Shown here piece by piece: positions 18,262 to 27,461 of a stretch of 60,542 nucleotides of DNA (position 1 is its first letter; each line of letters starts with the position of its first letter). Origin of the DNA: an uncultured cyanobacterium. GTDB lineage: Bacteria > Cyanobacteriota > Cyanobacteriia > CACIAM-69d. The stretch covers positions 1-60,542 of the forward strand of contig CALGDE010000125.1 in assembly GCA_937883785.1 (NCBI GenBank), given 5' to 3'. Below the pieces are notes generated by a model, which saw only the letters and a list, made by a program, of their open reading frames with translations, did not search any database and was not told where the DNA came from. The position numbers and the translations under genes were made by a program.

Positions 18262-19959
18262 CTAATCAGGAGGCTCTTCTCCTGGGACTAAAAGTCCAGC
18301 CGCCACTAATTCTTTCATCCGTTTTTGCTCAATTTTGTCAATCACGGGCAACTTCAAAACCGTTCCCACCATTACCCAGTAGTAAACGGCGACCGGGTCC
18401 ACATCTAGGGGGTAATAGTAAGTTTGGTAGCTAATAAATAGGATAAAAACCCAGTAGCTGGCACCGATTCCCCGTAAACTTGGGGTCTTTAGGGATCGGT
18501 AAGCCTTAAAGGTAATCCAGGTAATGGTGGATACAAATCCTAGGAATGCAGCTAGACCAATGTAGCCCACCTCAAACATGACCTTGGGATACCAAGTTTC
18601 CACAAGTTCCACTTTTCCAAACATCCGAGCTGAATTGGTGGCACGTCCTAATCCTGTGCCAAAGATACGGTCTCTAACGGTTCTGGTGATGCGCTCAAAC
18701 TGTTCCTCAATAAAGTCATTCGCTGGAGACGCTTGCCACCGATCCACAAAGCTATCAATACGCTCTTGAATGACTTCAGGAAAAAGAATAAAAGCCAGAA
18801 TAATGGCAATAACAATTGCCCCGCCAATGGGGAGAAACTTCTTTAAATCTGCAATTTGTCCGGTAATTATTAGGCACAGGATAACGCAGGCGGGAACCAG
18901 TACCAGGGCAATGCGCTGCCCTGAAATTACGGCGTTTATAAACACTCCAGCCAGGGCAACGAGCCCAATGATCCGCCATTTTTTGTCAGGGTCGTTGAAA
19001 GCAGTTGTATAAGTTAAAAACGCGTTGCCAATTAAGAACCATGCCCATTGCCAGGGGGCTACAAAGGTTCCAGGAAGTCGCACAACCCCTTGGGATGGGC
19101 TCCAAAGTAGTGATCCTCCCACAAAACATCGCGCTTCAATGCTGGTTTCAAACAGAGCTGCCCCAGTGAGATGGTCCGTTCCTTGACACCGTCCCGTGGA
19201 CAGCATCATGTATTGAATAAACGCGAGGACAGAGCAGACAATTGCCAGTATTGAGGGCAAGCGAGTGAAGGTTAGCAGCTCTTTTTTATTGCGAATGAAG
19301 TGATAAATAACGAATATTAGGGGGATATACCCGAGAAAGACTTTTGCTCCCAAAACCCCAAGCAAAAGTGGAGATTTATCTTGTCTGAAGGGGAAGCGTT
19401 GCTGGGGATTACTTTTCTCGAAAAAGCCAAGCTGCTGTGGAATATTTTCGAAGAAGAAAGTTGCGAGGCAAAAAGCTAGCAGAATTAGTAAAGGGATTAA
19501 AAGCCGTTTATCAGCAAAAAATTTCTGTCGTCCCTTTTTGCAGGCTTGAAACACTCCGTATAGTCCGGGGATGTAGAATCCGTCTTTGGCGAGCTGGAGG
19601 ACGGCGTTGCCACCAAGCCCGTACACGACTGTGCCAGCAAAGGGCATATAGATTAGAAACGCCCAAATGGCTTGGCGGGGATATTTGAGGGATAGGGCAA
19701 TGATGGGAACGCCCACGACCCCAATTACTGCGATCTTTGGACTAACGGCGATCGCCAGCAGCGCCCCAATAAAAATGCCGAAACCTAGGGATGGCATCAA
19801 ATCAGCGATAAATTTTGAGCGAGCCTTGGCTCGCTTTTTTTGAATCGCTTTTATTTCTTTTTTTGGGCGCTTTTTATTTTTTTTCTTTTCCTTGGCAAGC
19901 TGCTTTTTTACCTTTTGCTTTTGGCGCTTTAGCTTTTGCTTGCTAACGGTTTTAGGCAT
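18262..19959 (-). CDS. hpsL: Polytopic membrane protein of the O-antigen-ligase type, probable HpsL
   Basis: A 565-residue protein. The first about 50 residues are extremely lysine-rich (KQKLKRQKQKVKKQLAKEKK) and would be cytoplasmic. About 11-12 hydrophobic segments follow. The stretch LKYPRQAIWAFLIYMPFAGT and the later SGQRIALVLVPACV and GTGLGRATNSARMFG resemble the cyanobacterial HpsL family (hormogonium polysaccharide biosynthesis) and, more broadly, O-antigen ligase/polymerase-like proteins. Such proteins act in the inner membrane in assembling or exporting extracellular polysaccharide needed for gliding. The hpsL name is from memory of the family. No other hps genes are adjacent, which weakens the context. 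Confidence 0.65.
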   Translation of the reverse strand: MPKTVSKQKLKRQKQKVKKQLAKEKKKNKKRPKKEIKAIQKKRAKARSKFIADLMPSLGFGIFIGALLAIAVSPKIAVIGVVGVPIIALSLKYPRQAIWAFLIYMPFAGTVVYGLGGNAVLQLAKDGFYIPGLYGVFQACKKGRQKFFADKRLLIPLLILLAFCLATFFFENIPQQLGFFEKSNPQQRFPFRQDKSPLLLGVLGAKVFLGYIPLIFVIYHFIRNKKELLTFTRLPSILAIVCSVLAFIQYMMLSTGRCQGTDHLTGAALFETSIEARCFVGGSLLWSPSQGVVRLPGTFVAPWQWAWFLIGNAFLTYTTAFNDPDKKWRIIGLVALAGVFINAVISGQRIALVLVPACVILCLIITGQIADLKKFLPIGGAIVIAIILAFILFPEVIQERIDSFVDRWQASPANDFIEEQFERITRTVRDRIFGTGLGRATNSARMFGKVELVETWYPKVMFEVGYIGLAAFLGFVSTITWITFKAYRSLKTPSLRGIGASYWVFILFISYQTYYYPLDVDPVAVYYWVMVGTVLKLPVIDKIEQKRMKELVAAGLLVPGEEPPD

Positions 19960-20097
19960 AGCGTTGGAAGGGGCAGAAAAATTGGCGCGGTAGGTACTGG
20001 TTGGCGCTACCGATATATACCTACTTTTCCCATCCTATCCGGTTCCTTTAAAGTTCTTCCCCTTAGCTATCCCTCAGCCCGTTTCCTCCTCTCTGCC

Positions 20098-21393
20098 CTA
20101 GGAAACCACTCGCAACACGTTAGCGACGGTGGCCAAGTTGTCATATTGTTCGATCGCCCCCAAGGCTGCGCGGAAATCCCCTTCTTTCACCTGATGGGTG
20201 ACCACCACCACCTGAGCTTTTTCATCGGTCACTTCCGTTTGTACCACCGATTCTAAGCTGACGCCGTTTTTGCCAAACAGGGTGCCAATTTTGCCGATGG
20301 TGCCGGGCTTATCAAAGGTGCTGAAGCGTACAAAAAATCGGGTTGCCAACGTTTCGATGGGGGCGATCGCGCCGTATTCCTTGTGGGAATTGCTCATCAT
20401 CGGGTCCAGGGTATCGCCGGTGTTGCCACTTACGGCGAAGGCAGCGATATTGAGCAAATCAGAAACCACGGCGCTGGCGGTGGGACCTTCACCGGCTCCA
20501 GGACCAAAGAACATGACCTGACCAATGGGCTCTCCTTCCACAAAAATGGCGTTAAATACGCCGTCCACTTGGGCAAGGGGATGGTCGCTGGGGAGCAAGG
20601 TGGGATGCACCCGCAGGGAAAGCTGATTGTCGTCCCCAAGGCGCTGGGCGATCGCCAGTAGCTTAATTACAAACCCCAGGCGATTGGCGTAGCGAATATC
20701 GGTGGCGCTGATGGAGCGGATGCCTTCGCAGTGGATATCGTCCAGGTTAACTCGTCCCCCGAAGGCCAGAGATGCCAAAATCGCCAGCTTGTCGGCGGCA
20801 TCGAACCCGTCCACATCGGCGGTGGGGTCCGCTTCGGCATAGCCCAACCGCTGGGCATCGGCGAGCACATCGGCAAAGTCTGCACCTTCCTGAGCCATAC
20901 GGGTGAGGATGTAGTTGGTGGTGCCGTTGACAATGCCGGTAATGGTGTTGATGCGATCGCCGCCGAGGGAGTGTTTTAGGGGGTGAATAATGGGAATACC
21001 GCCACCGACAGCCGCTTCCAGCAATACATTGACCCCGGCTTCTTTGGCGGCGTCGAAGATTTCAGCACCGTGGCGAGCAATTACGGCTTTGTTGGCGGTA
21101 ACCACGTGTTTGCCCCGGGCGATCGCTTCCAAAATATAGGTGCGAGCAGGCTCAATGCCGCCAATGACCTCCACCACCACGTCAATGTCGGGGTCGGTGA
21201 CGATGGCGTTGAGGTCGGTGGTAAAGCGATCCGAGGGAATTTGCACCGATCGCGGCTTATCCAGGTTTCTGACACCAACGCGATGGATGGTGAGTTGTTC
21301 CAACAAGGGACTTCGTCCCACTGCGTCCGACAAAATCTGCGCAACCCCAGTTCCAACGGTGCCGAGACCCAGTAAACCGACTTTCAACGCCAC
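20098..21393 (-). CDS. hom: Homoserine dehydrogenase
   Basis: A 431-residue monofunctional enzyme that reduces aspartate semialdehyde to homoserine with NAD(P)H, the branch to threonine and methionine. The N-terminal dinucleotide site is VGLLGLGTVGTGVAQIL; GKHVVTANKAVIA, VNGTTNYILTRM and GYAEADPTADVDG are signature segments of the catalytic domain. The last about 80 residues (FSTFDKPGTIGKIGTLFGK ...) form an ACT domain, which in this family mediates threonine feedback. The start codon is GTG. The gene lies 193 bases downstream of dedA on the same strand; a threefold 14-base repeat occupies that gap. Confidence 0.94.
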   Translation of the reverse strand: MALKVGLLGLGTVGTGVAQILSDAVGRSPLLEQLTIHRVGVRNLDKPRSVQIPSDRFTTDLNAIVTDPDIDVVVEVIGGIEPARTYILEAIARGKHVVTANKAVIARHGAEIFDAAKEAGVNVLLEAAVGGGIPIIHPLKHSLGGDRINTITGIVNGTTNYILTRMAQEGADFADVLADAQRLGYAEADPTADVDGFDAADKLAILASLAFGGRVNLDDIHCEGIRSISATDIRYANRLGFVIKLLAIAQRLGDDNQLSLRVHPTLLPSDHPLAQVDGVFNAIFVEGEPIGQVMFFGPGAGEGPTASAVVSDLLNIAAFAVSGNTGDTLDPMMSNSHKEYGAIAPIETLATRFFVRFSTFDKPGTIGKIGTLFGKNGVSLESVVQTEVTDEKAQVVVVTHQVKEGDFRAALGAIEQYDNLATVANVLRVVS

Positions 21394-21524
21394 AGTTTTT
21401 CAATCCAATAATTTTGAATAAAGGTGGGCTGGTGCCCACTGACTGAACCAGAATATCGCGATCGCCGTCCCTTTCCCCGTCTTTCTATAGAGCATGGACA
21501 TAGAGGCGTTTCGGGCAATCTTTC

Positions 21525-21565
21525 GGACTGATTCCTTTGGACTGACTCTTTTGGATTGATTCTTT
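21525..21565. repeat. Three tandem 14-base units in the hom leader
   Basis: GGACTGATTCCTTT, GGACTGACTCTTTT and GGATTGATTCTTT stand head to tail upstream of hom, just past the dedA stop. The units are slightly diverged. Such short tandem repeats can vary in copy number. Confidence 0.65.
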
Positions 21566-21586
21566 AAACCGTTGTGAAAGCTGTTC

Positions 21587-22222
21587 CTAATCAGCGCCTT
21601 GGGAGCTCAGCCGTTCTATCACCATCGGCAGGACAATAATTAAGCCAATTACGGGCACTGCCACCAGGGTAAAGTTGCTTGCCCAGTCGATTAAAGTTTC
21701 CAAGGGCACTAACTGCCCAGCAATAAAGGCGACCGTCACGGTGGCACCGCCCCACACCAGGGCTCCAGCGGCGTTGTAGCCTAAAAACTTGGCATAGGGC
21801 ATACCCACTGCTCCTGCCAGGGGACCAGCGAACACCCGCAGCAGGGCAATAAATCGCCCGAAAAACACTGCCTTGCCCGCGTTTTTTGCAAAGCGATCGC
21901 GAGTTGCGTCCAGCTTTTCCTCAGAAATTCGCAAAAGCTTGCTCAAACCCGATAAAAACTTCCACCCTCCCAAGCGTCCCAGCCAGTATCCACAGCTATC
22001 GCCGATAATGGCTCCGCCCACGGCGCTGCCCAAAACGCCGGGAAGTTTCAGGTCACCGCTCCCGGCCAAAAAGCCGCCCACCAAGGTAATGGTTTCACCT
22101 GGGATAGGAATACCCGCGTTCTCAAGGGCGATGCCAAAGAAAACGCTCCAGTAGCCATAGTCTTGAATGATGGCTTGGATCGCTTCCAGGTCAAAAGTGT
22201 CAGAGATTGCCAAAATCGGCAT
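21587..22222 (-). CDS. DedA-family membrane protein
   Basis: A 211-residue inner-membrane protein of the DedA/SNARE-associated family. Visible family features are GIPIPGETITLVGGFLAGSG, GAIIGDSCGYWLGRLGG, and the FFGRFIALLRVFAGPLAGAVGM segment with its conserved arginines. DedA proteins are now linked to lipid carrier recycling or phospholipid scrambling and to proton-motive-force maintenance; the exact substrate of this paralog is unknown. The ATG start is clear. It is upstream of hom on the same strand and could be co-transcribed with it, though no functional link is apparent. Confidence 0.88.
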   Translation of the reverse strand: MPILAISDTFDLEAIQAIIQDYGYWSVFFGIALENAGIPIPGETITLVGGFLAGSGDLKLPGVLGSAVGGAIIGDSCGYWLGRLGGWKFLSGLSKLLRISEEKLDATRDRFAKNAGKAVFFGRFIALLRVFAGPLAGAVGMPYAKFLGYNAAGALVWGGATVTVAFIAGQLVPLETLIDWASNFTLVAVPVIGLIIVLPMVIERLSSQGAD

Positions 22223-22604
22223 GGCTTACGGCGAGAGAAGTGGGTTGGTGCGGGCTAGGGAACAGGAATGGGAATTAGAAACTAAAAATCTGACGATGTT
22301 TTTTGGGCTGAATTGATTTTTATCGAACTAATTTTTGCTGAACCAATTTTTCAACAGAACCATCAACTTAAGTAGAACCAGCAACGGTGGATATTCAATC
22401 GTGGGTGGGAACAACCCCAATCACAGGCGGAGGCAACGGGGTTACACCATTGATAAGAATTGTACGGCGGTAGTCGCATTTACAAATTGTAACGAGTCTT
22501 TGGGCATTTGAAACGCCGGTTTACTCACCATGGATTGGTTTAGGGTTTCTAGCTAAGGGAATCATGAATTAAATTTTAAAATCGATGACCATAAAGGCAT
22601 TCAG
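22223..22604. other. Divergent intergenic region, dedA to the DUF937-like gene
   Basis: No gene is seen. The part near 22310-22400 is built of imperfect direct repeats around GAACCA and CAATTTTT. Repeat copy F follows it. Confidence 0.45.
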
Positions 22605-22675
22605 TTTTCACTTAAAGAGCATTTGTATCCACAGTGTGACGTTTCTGGAGCCTCATGACACGCGCCTTACGGTGT
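22605..22675 (-). repeat. Dispersed repeat, copy F (diverged)
   Basis: Read on the minus strand it gives GCGTGTCATGAGGCTCCAG, then a CACTGTGGATAC core and CTCTTTAAGTG. It aligns with copies C, D and E but has lost part of the core (GTGGATAC for GTGGGGAGTAC). Confidence 0.6.
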
Positions 22676-22818
22676 CGCCTGATTTTTAAGATGCCCATTT
22701 CTCGCCGAGATCGCCCCTCCGTCCCCGGTGTTGGAGTTATTTGCCCTAGCGACCGTTGACGAGCTGCTCTATAAAGACAAGTATGAGCGCTTAAAGTTTG
22801 AGATTTTTGAGGTTAACG

Positions 22819-23346
22819 ATGGGCTTTTTAAATTCGATTATGTCAGCGGTGGAAGACCCCAATACCATGGGATCCATGGGGCAAGTGGCCGGAATTTTGG
22901 GCGCAGTAAATGGCGTAGCCAACCAGAACGGCGTGGATAAAAACACGATGCAGTCGGTGGTGGGCGTGGTTGGAAAATATGTACAAGGGGGACTCCAGGA
23001 GAAGCGAGCCCAGGGAGGCAGTCAACAGGTGCAGGATCTGGTGAGCCAGTTTGCCGGTACCCAGCCTAGCGAGCAGGCGTTGAACGCTATTCTCAGTGCG
23101 CCCCAAATTAACGGGCTAGTGGGTGAGCTGGAAAAAATGACCGGTTTGGATGCGGGAACGGTGCGTGGTTTGCTGCCAACGGCGGTGCCTTTGGTGTTGA
23201 ACCTTTTAAAAACCGGCGAAACGAAGCAGGAAGGCAGCACCGATAATTCTTTGCTATCCAGCTTTTTGGATCAGGATGGCGACGGTGATACGGACTTGTC
23301 CGATGTGATGGGAATGGCCAATATGGCGTCGAGATTCTTTGGGTAA
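22819..23346 (+). CDS. DUF937/YidB-like protein with an EF-hand-like C-terminus
   Basis: A 175-residue protein starting MGFLNSIMSAVEDPNTMGSM. I chose the ATG at 22819 because it has GAGGT seven bases upstream; the frame also opens at a TTG 21 bases earlier. The region with LVSQFAGTQPSEQALNAIL, then MTGLDAGTVRGLLPTAVPLVLNLL, is the DUF937 pattern, in which short helices alternate and a run of hydrophobics follows LLP. The C-terminus carries DQDGDGDTDLSDV, which looks like a single Ca2+-binding dockerin/EF-hand loop. The function of the family is unknown. It is upstream of menB on the same strand, separated by the perfect hairpin at 23406-23449, which could end this transcript or govern menB. 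Confidence 0.75.
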   Translation: MGFLNSIMSAVEDPNTMGSMGQVAGILGAVNGVANQNGVDKNTMQSVVGVVGKYVQGGLQEKRAQGGSQQVQDLVSQFAGTQPSEQALNAILSAPQINGLVGELEKMTGLDAGTVRGLLPTAVPLVLNLLKTGETKQEGSTDNSLLSSFLDQDGDGDTDLSDVMGMANMASRFFG

Positions 23347-23405
23347 GCCTACCTTGGCGCCTAATGCGGGAGCTGGGGCGATCCCTCGCCAACGGGACCA
23401 CAGTT

Positions 23406-23449
23406 GGCGTTTCGGGGATAATAGCGATGCTCTTTATCCCCGAAACGCC
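23406..23449 (+). promoter_or_regulatory. Perfect 16-bp hairpin abutting the menB start codon
   Basis: GGCGTTTCGGGGATAA (23406-23421), a 12-base loop, and its exact reverse complement (23434-23449). The menB ATG begins at 23452, two bases after the stem. No Shine-Dalgarno lies outside the stem, and no T-run follows it. Confidence 0.75.
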
Positions 23450-23451
23450 GA

Positions 23452-24303
23452 ATGGGCACTGACATCACCAGTACGATTTCCTGGCAATCCACCCGCGATT
23501 ACGAGGATATTCTTTATTCCAAAGGGGCGGGCATCGCCAAAATCGCCATCAATCGCCCCCATAAGCGCAATGCCTTCCGCCCTAAAACCGTGGTGGAACT
23601 GTACGACGCCTTTTGTGATGCCCGTGAGGATCCAGAAATCGGCGTCATATTTTTAATGGGCGTGGGACCCCACACCGATGGGAAATATGCGTTTTGCGCT
23701 GGGGGCGACCAAAGTGTGCGAGGCAAAGCGGGCTATGTGGATGAAGGGGGGGTGCCTCGGCTGAATGTACTGGACTTGCAGCGGTTAATTCGGTCCATTC
23801 CTAAGGTAACGATCGCCCTGGTGGCTGGCTACGCGATCGGGGGCGGGCACGTGCTTCACCTGCTGTGTGATCTAACTATCGCTGCCGATAATGCCATTTT
23901 TGGACAAACCGGTCCCAAGGTCGGTAGCTTTGACGGAGGCTTCGGAGCTAGTTATATGGCCCGGGTGGTGGGGCAAAAGAAGGCGCGGGAAATCTGGTTT
24001 CTCTGTCGCCAGTACGATGCCCAGCAAGCGTTGGAAATGGGCTTAGTGAATACGGTGGTGCCGGTGGAGGAGTTAGAGGCGGAGGGAATTCGATGGGCTC
24101 AAGAGATTCTGACCAAAAGCCCCATCGCCATTCGCTGCTTGAAATCTGCGTTTAATGCCGACTGTGACGGTCAAGCGGGTATTCAAGAACTAGCGGGCAA
24201 CGCCACCATGCTGTACTACATGACCGAAGAAGGAAGCGAAGGAAAACAGGCGTTTTTGGACAAGCGATCGCCCGATTTCAAACAATATCCCTGGCGTCCC
24301 TAA
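23452..24303 (+). CDS. menB: 1,4-dihydroxy-2-naphthoyl-CoA synthase
   Basis: A 283-residue crotonase-fold enzyme that closes the second ring in naphthoquinone synthesis; in cyanobacteria the product is phylloquinone, the photosystem I quinone. Visible MenB features are [48 protein letters not shown] (oxyanion-hole region), [14 protein letters not shown], and [11 protein letters not shown] near the end. An in-frame stop lies about 30 bases upstream within the hairpin loop, so translation cannot begin earlier than this ATG. The start therefore sits directly against a very stable stem. Downstream it converges with msrB across a 120-bp inverted-repeat element. Confidence 0.95.
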   Translation: MGTDITSTISWQSTRDYEDILYSKGAGIAKIAINRPHKRNAFRPKTVVELYDAFCDAREDPEIGVIFLMGVGPHTDGKYAFCAGGDQSVRGKAGYVDEGGVPRLNVLDLQRLIRSIPKVTIALVAGYAIGGGHVLHLLCDLTIAADNAIFGQTGPKVGSFDGGFGASYMARVVGQKKAREIWFLCRQYDAQQALEMGLVNTVVPVEELEAEGIRWAQEILTKSPIAIRCLKSAFNADCDGQAGIQELAGNATMLYYMTEEGSEGKQAFLDKRSPDFKQYPWRP

Positions 24304-24308
24304 CTAAA

Positions 24309-24428
24309 AAATATCCCCCCTAACAAGGGAGGATTAAAAGGGGATTTCTTCCGTGGTTATCCTCTGTCGAACTATTGGCAGTGATGACTTCGGAAGATCC
24401 TCTTACCCCCTTAGTGAGGGGGATATTT
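24309..24428. repeat. 120-bp inverted-repeat element between menB and msrB
   Basis: AAATATCCCCC (24309-24319) and GGGGGATATTT (24418-24428) are perfect 11-bp termini. Inner arms GAGGAT (24329-24334) and ATCCTC (24397-24402) are roughly symmetric. It fills the convergent gap. It may act as a bidirectional terminator or be a remnant of a miniature mobile element. Confidence 0.65.
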
Positions 24429-24436
24429 CGCGACTT

Positions 24437-24853
24437 TTATGCGTCACTCTCCGGCACAAAATCCAACGACGCCGAGTTCATGCAGTAGCGTTGACCGGTG
24501 GGCTTGGGACCATCATTGAACACGTGCCCCAAGTGGGCATCACACACGGCGCACAGAACCTCGGTACGCACCATAAACAAGCTGCGGTCCGTCTTCGTGG
24601 CAACATTTTCCTCCACAGACGGAGACCAAAAGCTGGGCCAGCCGGTGCCGGATTCATATTTGGCGTCAGACTTAAACAGTTCGCAGTCGCAGCAAATGCA
24701 GTTGTAAGTGCCCTTTTCTTTATTGTCCCAATATTGCCCGGTGAATGCACGCTCGGTGCCGTGTTGGCGGGTCACCTTGTACTGCTCGGGAGTTAGCTGA
24801 GCTTTCCATTCAGCGTCAGTTTTTTGAACTTTCTTGATATCGGTTTCTGCCAT
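24437..24853 (-). CDS. msrB: Peptide-methionine (R)-S-oxide reductase
   Basis: A 138-residue MsrB, which reduces the R-epimer of methionine sulfoxide in oxidised proteins. Two CxxC zinc pairs are visible (CICC ... [10 protein letters not shown]), with the catalytic-site segments [18 protein letters not shown] and the C-terminal [11 protein letters not shown], whose cysteine is the active-site nucleophile. Length is normal. The enzyme is cytosolic, as no signal peptide is present. The gene is monocistronic by layout, convergent with menB, with the HU gene upstream on the same strand at 113 bases. Confidence 0.95.
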   Translation of the reverse strand: MAETDIKKVQKTDAEWKAQLTPEQYKVTRQHGTERAFTGQYWDNKEKGTYNCICCDCELFKSDAKYESGTGWPSFWSPSVEENVATKTDRSLFMVRTEVLCAVCDAHLGHVFNDGPKPTGQRYCMNSASLDFVPESDA

Positions 24854-24966
24854 GGGTCTAGTAAAAAATTTGGGGAAGTAGCTTGATGAAATAGCTCAGT
24901 CTTCTGGCGATGGTAGCGTAATTACCTAGGACCCGCGCGACGGCAAGTCCCTCTGGAAAACCGAAC

Positions 24967-25245
24967 TTAGTCAGGGCTAATCGCTTCTTTAAATTGCTTT
25001 CCAGCGGAAAAAGCAGGTACTTGGGTGGCAGCAATTTGAAGCTTCTCCCCCGTTTTTGGATTGCGCCCTTCGCGGGCTTTGCGATCACGCCGTTCAAAGG
25101 TGCCAAATCCCACCAGGGTCACCTTTTCGCCAGCAGCCACCGCGTCCATAATCACGTCCACGGCAGCGCTAATCACCGCATCTGCATCTTTTCGAGACGC
25201 ATCGGTGCGATCGGTAATGGATTTAATCAATTCAGCCTTATTCAT
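24967..25245 (-). CDS. hup: HU-family DNA-binding protein
   Basis: A 92-residue nucleoid protein. MNKAELIKSI at the start, VTLVGFGTFERRDRKAREGRNP around the beta-arm with the DNA-contacting RNP, and PAFSAGKQFKEAI at the end match bacterial HU. HU binds and bends DNA without strong sequence preference and compacts the nucleoid. Cyanobacteria usually have one such gene forming a homodimer. The ATG start is clear. The gene is followed by msrB on the same strand. Confidence 0.95.
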   Translation of the reverse strand: MNKAELIKSITDRTDASRKDADAVISAAVDVIMDAVAAGEKVTLVGFGTFERRDRKAREGRNPKTGEKLQIAATQVPAFSAGKQFKEAISPD

Positions 25246-25715
25246 GGGATGGGCAAAGTCTTACTCAGACTGGGATTGTAGCGATTCTTCTTTCAATCTA
25301 GTCAGCTTTTCTTAGACTGACAACGAAAGTGATTATCAAAATAGCGGCAGCGTTTTAGGCTTTCTCAAGGACCTCTAGGGCTTCCCGAAGGCTGTGATCA
25401 ACTCAATTCCAACCTTGTGGGCCGCCAAGTTTATGTCCATAGGCTTATTTTGGGGAACAGAAACGGTGGTTTTGGGTGGGGCAGAAATTCTTGCTGAATC
25501 GAAAAATCGCCCTAAAACACCCCTGAATTCATCTGGAAACTGTCACAAAGTCCCCAAAAAACCTTAAAAATTTCCGAAAACCACTGTAGGAATTTGGCAC
25601 AATAATCCTCCCCAGTGCCACAATTAATAATTAGCTGTATTTGTTAGGGTTTCTGTCACTAACTCCCTGCTTTACCCCCATCACCATGCCCACTTAATTT
25701 GTCCTGGCGTTGCCT
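25246..25715. other. hup-helicase divergent intergenic region
   Basis: About 470 bases without a supported gene. It should contain the divergent promoters of the HU gene and the helicase gene. The part from about 25500 is rich in short A/T runs (CCCCAAAAAACC, TTAATAATTAG). No terminator, RNA gene or repeat copy is recognised. Confidence 0.5.
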
Positions 25716-27347
25716 ATGCGCCCTGCTGCCCAGTCATTTCGCGTCTCTTCTCAGCGCGCACCCTCACCTCACCCCAAAACGCCCCAACCGTCGTCTGCCC
25801 CCACATTGCGCCCTTACCAGGTGAAGGTGGTGAACGGGGTTTACGAAAAGATTTCGGCGGGGTTCAATCGCATTGGCATTTTGGCGGGAACTGGGGCGGG
25901 CAAAACGGTAATTAGCGGTCAGATTTGCGCCCATGCGCGACGGCTGGGGTTGCGGCTAATGTTTGTGGTGCACCTGGATGTGCTGGTGGGGCAGACGGCG
26001 GATAAGCTACGCTCCTTTGGGCTGGACTGCGGATTTATTAAGGCGGGCTGGAAAGAGGATCCCACCGCGCCTATTCAAATTGCCAGTGTGCAAACCCTCG
26101 CCCAGCGGGACTGGTGGCGAGATTGGGAAGCGCAAATTGTGTTTTACGACGAAGCCCACACCACGTTATTTAGCCAGGTGGGGCAGGAAATTCTGGAGGA
26201 GGTGTATCCTCGGGCGGTGCATCTGGCCATGACCGCGACGCCTTACCGACTGGGGCAGGGGCAACTGGGAGACTTTTTGCAAACCTATGTGGCGGCGCCG
26301 GTGCCATCGGAGTTGCAAAATATGGGGTTTTTGGCTCCTATGCGCTACTTCGGGCTGCCGGCGGAGGGGCAGGTGGAGCTGGGGGAGGTGACCCTGGTGG
26401 ATGGGGATTTTGAGATTAAGGGGTTGAAAAATGCCTGCGATCGCCCGGAATTAATCACCCGCGTTGTGGAGGAATGGTGTCGCCTAACCCCCAATAAACG
26501 CACGATCGCCTTTTGCGTTGACGTGGAGCACGCCCGGCACGTGGCGGAGGCCTTTAACGATGCGGGGATTCCGGCGGACCTGGTGGCGGGCAGCACCTCC
26601 CGGAAAGAGCGCCAGCGGTTGTATTCGGCGTTGGGGAGCGGAGAGCTAATGGTGCTGACTTCCTGCAACGTGATTAGCATTGGCTTCGATGAACCCAGCG
26701 TGGAGGTGGGCTTACTGCTACGTCCCACCCAATCAGTGGCTTTGCATCAGCAGCAAATTGGGCGGGTAATGCGAATTTCGCCAAATACGGGTAAAACCTG
26801 CGGCATTATTTTGGACCAGGCCGGTAACCTTAGTCGGCTAGGTTTTCCCGAAGATATCGAACGCTATGACCTACCCGTTAGCGACGATGAGGACCGGAAA
26901 ACGCCGGTGGGGCGGTCTAAGTTAAAGGGCTGTCCCGACTGTGGCGCGTGGGTGCATTTGTCGGCGGTGGATTGTCCGGAGTGTCCCCACTCTTGGGCTA
27001 GCGAACCGACGATTTCTGCCCAGGATTTAATTGAGCTATGGCCCCGAGAGCGGTTTAAGTCCGTGGACGATGTGGCGATTCTCTGCAAGTTGTTTCACTA
27101 TTTGCGCCAGCAGAATTATGCCAAAGGGCGGGCTCCCCACCAGTGCGATCGCGCCTTCTATCAGCTAACGAACCGCCTACCGGAAGAAAATTGGTACTCT
27201 GGCGCAATTTTTGGCACTGAACCCACACGAAATAATTACGTAGACTATAAAACCTACCTGGAACGGGTGGCGTTTCGATTGCAAAAAGACCTGACCTGGG
27301 CGATCGAGGAATTTCAAAAAGAATTTGGACACGTCACCTGGCCTTAA
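25716..27347 (+). CDS. DEAH-box superfamily 2 helicase with zinc ribbon
   Basis: A 543-residue SF2 ATPase. Residues 58-64 (GTGAGKT) are the Walker A, 145-148 (DEAH) motif II, 172-178 (MTATPYR) motif III, 346-353 (QQIGRVMR) motif VI. A four-cysteine zinc ribbon (C406, C409, C420, C423) separates the core from a basic C-terminal region. The layout resembles Rad25/Ssl2-like bacterial helicases with a simple type III-like core. The nucleic-acid substrate and process are unknown. I take the ATG at 25716; a TTG two codons earlier also opens the frame. The gene stands alone, followed by a good terminator, so context gives no partner. Confidence 0.82.
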   Translation: MRPAAQSFRVSSQRAPSPHPKTPQPSSAPTLRPYQVKVVNGVYEKISAGFNRIGILAGTGAGKTVISGQICAHARRLGLRLMFVVHLDVLVGQTADKLRSFGLDCGFIKAGWKEDPTAPIQIASVQTLAQRDWWRDWEAQIVFYDEAHTTLFSQVGQEILEEVYPRAVHLAMTATPYRLGQGQLGDFLQTYVAAPVPSELQNMGFLAPMRYFGLPAEGQVELGEVTLVDGDFEIKGLKNACDRPELITRVVEEWCRLTPNKRTIAFCVDVEHARHVAEAFNDAGIPADLVAGSTSRKERQRLYSALGSGELMVLTSCNVISIGFDEPSVEVGLLLRPTQSVALHQQQIGRVMRISPNTGKTCGIILDQAGNLSRLGFPEDIERYDLPVSDDEDRKTPVGRSKLKGCPDCGAWVHLSAVDCPECPHSWASEPTISAQDLIELWPRERFKSVDDVAILCKLFHYLRQQNYAKGRAPHQCDRAFYQLTNRLPEENWYSGAIFGTEPTRNNYVDYKTYLERVAFRLQKDLTWAIEEFQKEFGHVTWP

Positions 27348-27364
27348 AGGCTGGTCTTAAACGC

Positions 27365-27390
27365 AAAAACCCCCAGATCGGGGGCTTTTT
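27365..27390 (+). terminator. Rho-independent terminator of the helicase gene
   Basis: AAAAACCCCC, loop AGATC, GGGGG (27380-27384), C and TTTTT. The A-run on the left also lets it work on the opposite strand for ppa, which ends at 27462. Confidence 0.8.
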
Positions 27391-27461
27391 AAATGGAGGG
27401 TGGCTAGGGATTTTGGATAGACGTTTAGGCGAGCCAAAAATCTAGGCGCACTAAGCTGGTC

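Noticed and set aside
22728-22940. A 70-codon frame overlapping the start of the DUF937-like gene
   Set aside because: It overlaps a better supported frame with a proper ribosome-binding site and has no family features.
25716-27347. A defence-island role for the DEAH helicase
   Set aside because: No nuclease, methylase or other defence gene is adjacent; neighbours are housekeeping genes.
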